Assembly: GCA_964501985.1 (NCBI GenBank)
Contig: CAZCVY010000245.1
Coordinates: 1-10,182, forward strand
DNA length: 10,182 nucleotides
Reading direction: 5' to 3'
From: Bog-366 sp964501985
GTDB taxonomy: Bacteria; Acidobacteriota; Terriglobia; UBA7540
The notes under the pieces are model-generated. The model was not told the DNA's origin, did no database searches, and was given only the letters and a program-made list of their open reading frames with translations. Shown here piece after piece: positions 1 to 5,551 of this stretch; position 1 is the first letter of the stretch, and each line of letters starts with the position of its first letter. The translations under genes and the position numbers were made by a program.

Positions 1-138
1 AGGGATGGTATACCCAAACCGAATTACGCCCAATATTTAGTATAGTCAACTTAGAATGTTGGGGAAGTCAATTTCCGGTCGCGGTGCTAGATAAGCATCG
101 TACGGGTTGAAACAAACTTCGGTAGCCGTCGACTTCTG
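1..138. other. AT-richer non-coding edge, nothing recognised
   Basis: This stretch lies downstream of the minus-strand CAP gene and runs to the window edge. No open frame with a ribosome site, no strong hairpin and no repeat was seen. It is visibly more AT-rich than the coding DNA around it. It may hold the 3' end signals of the CAP gene or the upstream region of a gene outside the window. Confidence 0.5.
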
Positions 139-897
139 TTATCGAGCAGCCTGGGACGCCAAGCCTTTGTAGAAGTCCTGCGTGATGTAAATCCTACCGT
201 CCGGCGCCTGCACAATGCCTATGCCAATGTCGGGAAATCCCGGGTTTAAGATGTTGGCCCGATGGTTCTTGGCAAACCGGGGCTCGTGCATGAATGCCGC
301 TTCTGCGCCCGGGACGGTCGTGTAGATGGCAATGTTTTCGCCCACCTCCTGCCACTGCATTTCGGCGGCTTCAACGCGACCTGCGACGGATCTACCCTGC
401 GGGTCCACGTGGCCAAAGTACCCTTGATTCAGCATGTCGAGGGAATGCGCCCGCGCCACCGCCGCCAGCCGATCATTCCACCGTAAGGGCATAGCTCGGC
501 CGTTGGTTTCGGGCGCATTTGCCGGGTCGGCGCGATCACGGTTGACCAACTCCAACATCATCTGTTCCATCTCACCGGTCCGACTCAACCCTAAATTTCG
601 CCAATTCGGAACATCATGTTGGGATGGCGGAGCGTTGCCTCCTTCACCAAATTGGCGCCACCCACTTGATTGGGAAGGCTCCGTGGAAGGTGCGGAGGGA
701 GTCTCGCCGAAGTGGTGCCAAACGCGAGCTCCATTCGTCTTCTCGACCGCTGACTTGGGCGCCGCAGGGGTCGCAGATTGGGTGGGGGGTAGAAGTGCCT
801 GCGGGGGAGGAGTCTCAGTCCAAAGTGGGACGACTCCGACCAAGCATAGGAGCGCTGCCGTAAATGCAGCTCTGCGCATTGTGGAGATGGGTCTCAT
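139..897 (-). CDS. Secreted CAP/SCP-domain (YkwD-like) protein
   Basis: This 252-residue exported protein has a C-terminal CAP (SCP/PR1, bacterial YkwD-like) domain. From the chosen ATG it has a basic start (MRPISTMRR) and a hydrophobic stretch at about residues 11-26, typical of a Sec signal. A Pro/Ala/Ser-rich linker follows (about 28-105), carrying three similar motifs around W60, W80 and W99 (WHHFG, WRQFG, WRNLG). The CAP domain spans about 108-245. It shows LVNRDR, a His in FGHVDP (H163), GENIA (E187), NHRANILNP (H212) and a final TQDFY, which match the family's conserved cavity residues. A longer reading frame begins at 963, but a promoter and a GAGGGG ribosome site fall between 963 and 897, so 897 is preferred. 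Bacterial CAP proteins are extracytoplasmic; their chemistry is mostly unknown, so no substrate is proposed. Confidence 0.9.
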   Translation of the reverse strand: MRPISTMRRAAFTAALLCLVGVVPLWTETPPPQALLPPTQSATPAAPKSAVEKTNGARVWHHFGETPSAPSTEPSQSSGWRQFGEGGNAPPSQHDVPNWRNLGLSRTGEMEQMMLELVNRDRADPANAPETNGRAMPLRWNDRLAAVARAHSLDMLNQGYFGHVDPQGRSVAGRVEAAEMQWQEVGENIAIYTTVPGAEAAFMHEPRFAKNHRANILNPGFPDIGIGIVQAPDGRIYITQDFYKGLASQAAR

Positions 898-902
898 CCG
901 TG

Positions 903-908
903 CCCCTC
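903..908 (-). promoter_or_regulatory. Ribosome binding site of the CAP gene
   Basis: On the minus strand GAGGGG is followed by five bases (CACGG) and then the ATG at 897. The longer start at 963 and the internal ATG at 879 have no comparable site. This decides the start codon. Confidence 0.7.
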
Positions 909-918
909 GATCAGCGCA

Positions 919-947
919 ATTATACCTCATACGGGTATCACCGACAA
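919..947 (-). promoter_or_regulatory. Sigma-70-like promoter of the CAP gene
   Basis: Read on the minus strand, a TTGTCG -35 box (942-947) and a perfect TATAAT -10 box (919-924) are separated by exactly 17 bases. The expected transcription start falls near 912, giving a leader of about 15 bases that still includes the GAGGGG ribosome site. The promoter lies inside the longer reading frame from 963, which argues against that start. The boxes are read directly; activity is inferred. Confidence 0.65.
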
Positions 948-1067
948 TTTGACTGAATGCCATGAAACTCGACGTGACGCTCGATCATCGGTAATCTCGT
1001 TTTTTCATCGTTGGCGCTAACAAACTTTCATGCACCTCCAGTCCACCGCCGATAAAGGGGTTGAATG

Positions 1068-1110
1068 CCGGCCCGGTTGTTCCAGCGTCGTCAGCAGAGT
1101 CACGGGCCGG
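1068..1110 (+). promoter_or_regulatory. Leader hairpin before the small membrane protein
   Basis: CCGGCCCG at 1068-1075 is the exact reverse complement of CGGGCCGG at 1103-1110. Two G-U pairs can extend the stem outward, and the loop is 27 bases. The 3' arm ends one base before the GGGGAGG ribosome site at 1112-1118, so folding could affect access to it. It could equally be a factor-binding palindrome on DNA. The pairing is certain; the role is inferred. Confidence 0.45.
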
Positions 1111-1123
1111 TGGGGAGGTTAGC

Positions 1124-1357
1124 ATGGAAGTTGTCATCCGGGTCGCGCTCATGTTCTTCTTTATCCAGTTTCTGGTGGTTATGTCCATCATGACCGCGGC
1201 GCTACTATTCGCGCGGATGGAGGTGTCTCCTCCGGCACGCGATTCGGGGCAAGACGCTCTTAGGCCAGACCACGCAGTCGCATTTCATCTGCCAAATCGT
1301 CTGTTCCGGTCCGTAATCCGGCTCGTGCACTCTATGCATGTGCGTAGCGCCCCTTAA
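1124..1357 (+). CDS. Small single-pass membrane protein, unknown function
   Basis: This is a 77-residue predicted protein not recognised as a named family. The start is chosen because GGGGAGG (1112-1118) sits five bases before this ATG. An in-frame upstream TTG at 1061 lacks such a site and falls at the start of the leader hairpin. Residues about 3-30 form one strongly hydrophobic helix (VVIRVALMFFFIQFLVVMSI and onward). It is followed by a soluble tail of about 45 residues, rich in Arg, His and Pro, with no motif. The helix could be a membrane anchor or an uncleaved signal. It is divergent from the CAP gene, with 226 bases between start codons. Very small proteins are hard to confirm from one sequence; the ribosome site is the best support. 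Confidence 0.55.
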   Translation: MEVVIRVALMFFFIQFLVVMSIMTAALLFARMEVSPPARDSGQDALRPDHAVAFHLPNRLFRSVIRLVHSMHVRSAP

Positions 1358-1598
1358 CGTGGCGCAGGAGGAGCGCATCCGGGTGGCGGCCTTTCACTAT
1401 GCCAGGCACGCCGCTTTATCAAGTTGACCCTGTCCAATGAATTCTGCCGGACACCATGTGCGCGGCAATAGGAAGGCCCAATCAAGTCTAACAGTATGAG
1501 AAGTGCCCCCCGCTACCCTCCATAGGTTTGGCGTCTTCCCCTAAGCAAAGGGCCGGATCTGAGATTGATTGCGGACGCTTGATGGCCCGCCACCGGTG
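1358..1598. other. Gap without a convincing gene
   Basis: Between the small membrane protein and the first heptamer tract there is no open frame of useful length with a ribosome site. A GGAGGA at about 1367 precedes only a 14-codon GTG frame, which was not accepted. No promoter close to consensus was found for the downstream helicase gene. The stretch looks like ordinary spacer or decayed sequence. Confidence 0.4.
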
Positions 1599-1668
1599 TC
1601 AAACTTTACCTCTTACACTTTAAACCTCTGACTCTCGACTTCTGAACTATGATAGTTGATTGACGACC
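1599..1668 (+). repeat. Degenerate heptamer tandem repeat tract, 10 units
   Basis: Seventy bases divide into ten consecutive 7-base units with no slippage. Examples are TCAAACT, TTACACT, TCTGACT, CTCGACT and TCTGAAC. The approximate consensus is TTYRACT; the sixth base is C or A in most units, and the last units drift toward GTTGATT and GACGACC. The tract lies just upstream of the dinG-like gene. The period is visible directly. The origin (replication slippage, or a dispersed repeat family) is inferred. Confidence 0.75.
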
Positions 1669-1697
1669 GAAGTGCTGCACGGAAGGTCAGCGCCGTG

Positions 1698-1739
1698 TTC
1701 AACCGTCGATTTTCAACCTTCGACTTCCGAACTTAGACC
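1698..1739 (+). repeat. Degenerate heptamer tandem repeat tract, 6 units
   Basis: Six 7-base units run without a break: TTCAACC, GTCGATT, TTCAACC, TTCGACT, then TCCGAAC and TTAGACC. They belong to the same sequence family as the tract at 1599-1668, from which they are separated by 29 bases of different sequence. The tract ends seven bases before the ATG chosen for the helicase, so it occupies the place where a ribosome site would be expected. Confidence 0.75.
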
Positions 1740-1746
1740 GCTTTGT

Positions 1747-3687
1747 ATGTCGACCGCGTCCAACAAACCGGCTGAAAAGGTACCACTCGAGAAAGTCTTT
1801 GCTCCGGGGGGATGGCTGGCGCGGCACCATCCGCATTACGAGTTCCGGCCGGGACAGCTCGATATGGCGGAGAGTGTGGAGTCAGCGCTGGAAAACCGCC
1901 AGCACTTGATTGTGGAGGCGGGCACTGGGACGGGCAAGACGCTGGCGTACCTGGTCCCGCTTTTGCGCAGCGGTTTGCGCACGGTTATCTCGACAGGAAC
2001 CAAGAACCTTCAGGAACAACTTTTCTACAAGGACGTTCCCTTCCTCAAGAAAATGTTCCCCGAGATGCATGTCACACTGATGAAGGGACGGCAAAACTAT
2101 CTTTGCAGACAGAAACTTTACGACATGGAGAGCCAGCCAGCCCTCGATGGCATGGACCAGGTAGAGCAGTACCCAAAATTGCGCCAGTGGGAGGAGCGCA
2201 CGGAAACCGGCGACCGCGCGGAATTGCGTTGGATGCCGGATTCAAGCGAGCTCTGGAAAAAGGTGGATGCCCGGCGCGAGGCGTGCACGGGGCAAAAGTG
2301 CCAGCAGTTTGAGCGTTGCTTCATCACTCAGATGCACCAGCGCGCCGCGCAGTCAGACCTGCTGATCGTAAACCACCACCTATTTTTCGCCGACCTCGCT
2401 CTCCGGCAGAACGATTACGCCGCGCTGCTTCCCGACTACTCTGCGCTGGTCTTCGATGAAGCCCATGAAATGGAAGATGTCGCCACGCAGTATTTCGGTG
2501 TGGAAGTGAGCAGCTACCGGGTGGAGGAATTGGCGCGCGATACCGAAGTGACGGCGCGCATGAAGGGCGTCAAGAGCCAGGAAGTTTTCGCCGCGGTGGG
2601 CGAATTGCGCCGCCGTGCCGATTTGTTCTTCGAGGTTTTTCCGCGCACGGAGGGACGGTCCAATTTCGACAATCGCGATAGCTTCCTGGAAGTCCATCGC
2701 GGAGCCTACTCCGCGTTGACCAACGCATTGATGCTTCTCCAAACCGAAGTCAGCCGCGTGCCGGAGCGCCCGGAGGAAATTACCAACCTCGGCCGGCGGG
2801 CCAAGGAGCTACACGCCAGCTTTGAGCTGGTAATGGAAAGCCATGAACGGAACATGGTTTATTGGTGGGAGCGGCGGGGACGGGGAGTGTTTATGCAGGC
2901 CACCCCCATCGACGTCTCCACTCTGTTGCGCGAGCGGCTGTTCCAACAGGTTGAGACGGTTATTCTGACCTCGGCAACTCTGGCGGTGGGCGGAACGTTC
3001 GATTTCCTCAAGCGCCGGCTGGGCATCCAAAATGCCAAAGAACGCGTCCTCGACTCGCACTTTGATTATGCTCACCAGTCTCTGCTCTACACGCCGATGC
3101 ACTTGCCGGACCCACGCCAGCCGGATTTCGCGCGCCAGGCAGCGGAAGAGATCGTCAAATTGCTGAAGACCACACGCGGGCGCGCTTTTGTGCTCTTCAC
3201 CTCCCATGCGCAAATGCGCGATGTTTACGAACGCGTCCGGCCCCACTTGCGATATCCCTTGCTGATACAAGGCTCGATGCCGCGAACGCAATTGCTCGAC
3301 AGCTTCCGCTCCACGCCCCATGCCGTCCTCTTCGGCACCAGTTCGTTCTGGCAGGGGGTGGATGTGCAAGGCGATCAGTTGAGCGCGGTACTGATCGACC
3401 GCCTGCCATTTGCTGTGCCCTCGGATCCGGTAACTGCTGCCCGCATCCGGCAAATAAACGAAGAGGGGGGAAATGCTTTTAGCGAATATCAGGTGCCACA
3501 AGCCGTCATCACCCTGAAGCAGGGTTTCGGCAGGCTCATCCGCAGCGAAACGGACCGCGGCATCCTGGTGATGCTGGACCAACGACTGATGCGCATGCCC
3601 TACGGGCGCGTGTTCTTGGATAGCCTTCCCCCTTACCATAAAACGAATCAACTGGAGGATGTAAAGACCTTCATGCGAGAATGTTAA
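1747..3687 (+). CDS. dinG: DinG/XPD-family ATP-dependent DNA helicase with Fe-S cluster
   Basis: This 646-residue superfamily 2 helicase belongs to the DinG/YoaA branch of the XPD/Rad3 group. Family members unwind DNA 5' to 3' and act in replication and repair, including on R-loops and stalled forks. Visible motifs are the Q-motif region (FRPGQLDM, about 34-40), Walker A EAGTGTGKT (57-65), a DEAH box in VFDEAH (235-240), TSAT (408-411), FWQGVDV (534-540) and motif VI QGFGRLIRSETDRG (592-605). Cysteines 120, 180, 185 and 191 are placed like the 4Fe-4S ligands of the family. The length is normal. The open frame extends upstream to a TTG at 1660, but that segment is heptamer-repeat sequence and unlike the family, so the ATG at 1747 was chosen. 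No clear ribosome site precedes it. It stands alone, 102 bases before queD. The dinG symbol denotes family, not proven orthology. Confidence 0.93.
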   Translation: MSTASNKPAEKVPLEKVFAPGGWLARHHPHYEFRPGQLDMAESVESALENRQHLIVEAGTGTGKTLAYLVPLLRSGLRTVISTGTKNLQEQLFYKDVPFLKKMFPEMHVTLMKGRQNYLCRQKLYDMESQPALDGMDQVEQYPKLRQWEERTETGDRAELRWMPDSSELWKKVDARREACTGQKCQQFERCFITQMHQRAAQSDLLIVNHHLFFADLALRQNDYAALLPDYSALVFDEAHEMEDVATQYFGVEVSSYRVEELARDTEVTARMKGVKSQEVFAAVGELRRRADLFFEVFPRTEGRSNFDNRDSFLEVHRGAYSALTNALMLLQTEVSRVPERPEEITNLGRRAKELHASFELVMESHERNMVYWWERRGRGVFMQATPIDVSTLLRERLFQQVETVILTSATLAVGGTFDFLKRRLGIQNAKERVLDSHFDYAHQSLLYTPMHLPDPRQPDFARQAAEEIVKLLKTTRGRAFVLFTSHAQMRDVYERVRPHLRYPLLIQGSMPRTQLLDSFRSTPHAVLFGTSSFWQGVDVQGDQLSAVLIDRLPFAVPSDPVTAARIRQINEEGGNAFSEYQVPQAVITLKQGFGRLIRSETDRGILVMLDQRLMRMPYGRVFLDSLPPYHKTNQLEDVKTFMREC

Positions 3688-3689
3688 GC

Positions 3690-3725
3690 AGAGAGTGAAT
3701 GGTTTTATCGAAATCTCTCTCCATT
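3690..3725 (+). promoter_or_regulatory. Overlapping complementary segments between dinG and queD
   Basis: AGAGAG (3690-3695) can pair with CTCTCT (3715-3720), and AATGG (3698-3702) with CCATT (3721-3725). The two pairings interleave. With no bases between the two downstream arms, both cannot easily form at once, so alternative hairpins are more likely than a pseudoknot. The position between a stop codon and queD makes a weak terminator or leader element possible. It does not match the preQ1 riboswitch consensus as far as can be seen. Confidence 0.2.
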
Positions 3726-3789
3726 GGCAGTACCGATTCGGACTTGGAAGGGCTTGCATCGATATCGTTAACTTTTACTTGGGGGTAAG

Positions 3790-4161
3790 ATGTTCGAAAT
3801 TTCCGTCGAGTACACCTTTGCGGCAGGGCATGCCTTGCGTGGATATAAGGGCAAGTGTGAAAACGTCCACGGGCATAATTATAAGGTGCAATTGGTAGTG
3901 GGCGGGCAGCAGCTTGATTCAACGGGTTTGTTGATGGACTTCGTGGAGGTGCGTAAGACCATTAAAGGACTCGTGGAGCGCTTGGATCACACTTTTCTGA
4001 ATGACATCACGCCTTTCGATAAGCTGAATCCTTCGGCGGAGAATATCGCCAAGTATTTCTGTGACGAATTGGAACCTCAGATCAGGGACAGAGGCCTACA
4101 GGTGCAGGGCGTAACGATTTGGGAGACGGATACGACTTCTGCCACCTATCGACCGAAATGA
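3790..4161 (+). CDS. queD: 6-carboxy-5,6,7,8-tetrahydropterin synthase (QueD)
   Basis: QueD converts 7,8-dihydroneopterin triphosphate to 6-carboxy-tetrahydropterin (CPH4), the first committed step from the GTP-derived pterin to 7-deazaguanines. The 123-residue length is typical of the T-fold PTPS/QueD family. The diagnostic CxxxHGH motif is present (C23, H27, H29), with H14 in AAGHAL completing the zinc-binding histidines. LDHTFLND (65-72), NPSAENIA (80-87) and the pterin-anchoring Glu in WETDTT (E112) are also present. The start is supported by GGGGG four bases before the ATG and by the usual N-terminal strand (MFEISVEYTFAAGH). It is the first of three precursor-synthesis genes here, but a reverse-strand gene separates it from queE, so it is probably transcribed apart from the other two. 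No upstream preQ1 aptamer was recognised. Confidence 0.95.
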   Translation: MFEISVEYTFAAGHALRGYKGKCENVHGHNYKVQLVVGGQQLDSTGLLMDFVEVRKTIKGLVERLDHTFLNDITPFDKLNPSAENIAKYFCDELEPQIRDRGLQVQGVTIWETDTTSATYRPK

Positions 4162-4195
4162 GAAGTTAGGATTTAAGGGCCAGGAGTTAGAAGTT
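4161..4195 (+). repeat. Degenerate heptamer tandem repeat tract, 5 units
   Basis: Starting on the last base of the queD stop codon, five 7-base units run in register: AGAAGTT, AGGATTT, AAGGGCC, AGGAGTT, AGAAGTT. Read on the other strand the units approximate TTCTAAC. That is close to TCTGAAC and TCCGAAC in the tracts before dinG, so the tracts may be one family in opposite orientation. Confidence 0.7.
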
Positions 4196-4252
4196 TCAAG
4201 CCGAGACGGGAGGCCAGATTCGCTATTGGCGTCGCTCTTCCCCCTCTTCTCT

Positions 4253-4498
4253 TCACCACGTCCAGAAGGCCACTGCGGGATGCAATTCCGCCTGGTGCTT
4301 TTGGGCGCAGACCCCGTCCTTGCAGATGTAAATGTCCTCGCACCAGCGGCACCGGTCAAGGTGGACCTTTTCGCGGATCGTCCCACAGATTGCACATGCT
4401 TCCAGCATATCCGCGACCGCGTGCCGGGAGAAACTGCGCCAGGTTTCCATCACTTCCCGTTCTTCTCGGATTTTTTCGAGTTCGTCGTGGCTGAGCAT
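4253..4498 (-). CDS. Small cysteine-rich zinc-ribbon-like protein
   Basis: This 81-residue protein is not assigned to a named family. The N-terminal third is charged and helical (DELEKIREEREVMETW), followed by RHAVADMLEAC. The rest carries six cysteines: CAIC (35, 38), CRWC (50, 53), then C59 and C64, with H46, H68 and H73 nearby. Two CxxC knuckles 11 residues apart look like a zinc ribbon, so metal binding is likely. The start is strongly supported by GGGAGG six bases before the ATG on the minus strand. It sits in reverse orientation between queD and queE, 91 bases from queD. Zinc ribbons serve in DNA, RNA or protein contacts. Whether it has anything to do with deazaguanine synthesis cannot be told from sequence. 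Confidence 0.75.
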   Translation of the reverse strand: MLSHDELEKIREEREVMETWRSFSRHAVADMLEACAICGTIREKVHLDRCRWCEDIYICKDGVCAQKHQAELHPAVAFWTW

Positions 4499-4800
4499 AA
4501 CCCGCCTCCCTCGCTCCTACCTATTCCGAAGCAACCTGGGGGCCATCATCGGGGTACTCACCTGCTTAATATCGGTGAGGGCATAAAGTTCATTAAATTC
4601 AATTGATTACAGCAGCTTTAGAATTGACTTGGGTCAAATATGAAGTGCGCGAAAAGGACATTTTGAATGCATTTTGGCCCAGTTCGGGACCATAATTCCA
4701 CTTTTGTAACACGGTTCCTCGCAGTGCGCTGTCCGCCAGTTGGGTGAGAATTAGGTTAAGATGAGATGGGGTTGCGGCCAACGTCAGCCCACACAATCGC
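4499..4800. other. Divergent intergenic region with small palindromes
   Basis: This 302-base gap lies between the two divergent starts of the zinc-ribbon gene and queE, so it should hold both promoters. It is AT-richer than the flanking genes. Two structures are visible: a six-base inverted repeat CTCACC/GGTGAG (4557-4562 and 4574-4579, 11-base loop), and a TTGAC/GTCAA palindrome (4624-4628 and 4633-4637, four-base centre). No -35/-10 pair with proper spacing was convincing on either strand. No reading frame here has a ribosome site. Confidence 0.5.
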
Positions 4801-5439
4801 ATGATTATTACGGAAATTTTTAAATCGATTCAAGGCGAGTCCAATTTTGCAGGCTTGCCCTGTATTTTCGTTCGCCTGACTGGCTGCAACTTGCGATGCC
4901 ATTGGTGCGACACGGCTTACGCGTTCCATGGCGGCAAAAGGATGACTGTAGATCAGATCATGGCAAAGGTTCGCCAATTGGGTGGAAACCTCGTCGAACT
5001 GACTGGGGGTGAACCCCTTCTTCAAAACGAGGTCTACCCCCTAACGGACCAATTGTTGGGCGAGGGATATCAAGTCCTGGTGGAAACCAGCGGGGAGCGC
5101 TGCATCGACCGCCTGCCCCGGGCGGTCATTAAAGTGCTCGACGTCAAATGCCCAGGCAGCGGCGAAAGCGGAACCTTTTGTCATGACAACTTCGGAGCGC
5201 TGGAGAAGAAAGATCAAGTCAAATTTGTGCTTCTCGACGAGAATGACTATCGTTACGCTCGCGATTTCATGGTCCAGCACGATTTGCATGCACGGGTTGA
5301 TGAGGTTATCCTCTCACCTGTCTTTGGGCAGTTGCACCCGCGCCAACTGGCCGAGTGGATTTTGCGCGACGGATTGGACGTCCGCCTGGGCCTCCAGATT
5401 CACAAATTCATTTGGGACCCCGACACCCACGGAGTGTGA
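4801..5439 (+). CDS. queE: 7-carboxy-7-deazaguanine synthase (QueE)
   Basis: QueE is a radical-SAM enzyme that contracts the ring of CPH4 (the QueD product) to 7-carboxy-7-deazaguanine. The 212-residue protein starts with the family's typical IFKSIQGES segment. It carries the 4Fe-4S ligands as CxxxCxxC (C29, C33, C36 in GCNLRCHWCDT), which is the standard radical-SAM spacing. GGEP (69-72), part of SAM binding, follows. The C-terminal QIHKFIWDP also fits the family. The start is chosen from the conserved N-terminus because no good ribosome site precedes it. It lies 107 bases upstream of queC in the same direction, so the pair could be co-transcribed. The gap between them is mostly heptamer repeats. 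Confidence 0.95.
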   Translation: MIITEIFKSIQGESNFAGLPCIFVRLTGCNLRCHWCDTAYAFHGGKRMTVDQIMAKVRQLGGNLVELTGGEPLLQNEVYPLTDQLLGEGYQVLVETSGERCIDRLPRAVIKVLDVKCPGSGESGTFCHDNFGALEKKDQVKFVLLDENDYRYARDFMVQHDLHARVDEVILSPVFGQLHPRQLAEWILRDGLDVRLGLQIHKFIWDPDTHGV

Positions 5440-5441
5440 GG

Positions 5442-5476
5442 CACGGGACACGGGATTCGGGACAAGCGATTCGTGA
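5442..5476 (+). repeat. Degenerate heptamer tandem repeat tract, 5 units
   Basis: Three bases after the queE stop codon, five 7-base units follow in register: CACGGGA, CACGGGA, TTCGGGA, CAAGCGA, TTCGTGA. The first two are identical, and G and A at positions 6 and 7 are shared by all five. The sequence differs from the tracts near dinG although the period is the same. Confidence 0.75.
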
Positions 5477-5482
5477 AAGACC

Positions 5483-5503
5483 AATTGTGAGTTATGAATG
5501 ATG
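5483..5503 (+). repeat. Short heptamer tandem repeat, 3 units
   Basis: Three 7-base units (AATTGTG, AGTTATG, AATGATG) share an initial A and a final TG. They follow six bases after the preceding tract. On its own this would be marginal. Its place among four other 7-base tracts in the same gap makes it credible. Confidence 0.5.
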
Positions 5504-5534
5504 ACCCTGTGAGCGTTTGCGGCGCAGGCTCGGA

Positions 5535-5551
5535 GACCGACGACCGATGAC
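5535..5551 (+). repeat. Short heptamer tandem repeat, 2.4 units
   Basis: GACCGAC, GACCGAT and the partial GAC form a 7-base direct repeat. The second unit contains the A of the ATG proposed for queC, so the queC start codon is made of repeat sequence. Confidence 0.5.

Noticed and set aside
898..963. 22-residue N-terminal extension of the CAP protein
   Set aside because: A TTGTCG-17-TATAAT promoter and the ribosome site lie inside it, and it would place a polar segment before the signal peptide.
1660..1746. 29-residue N-terminal extension of the helicase from a TTG
   Set aside because: It consists of heptamer-repeat translation, has no ribosome site and is unlike the family.
2809..3759. A 316-codon open frame on the minus strand
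   Set aside because: It is fully antisense to the helicase motifs of dinG and shows no recognisable domain or ribosome site.
3688..3789. preQ1 riboswitch before queD
   Set aside because: The A-rich tail and the conserved loop of known preQ1 aptamers are not seen.
4599..4802. 67-codon minus-strand frame before queE
   Set aside because: No ribosome site, no motif, and it spans the region expected to hold the queE promoter.
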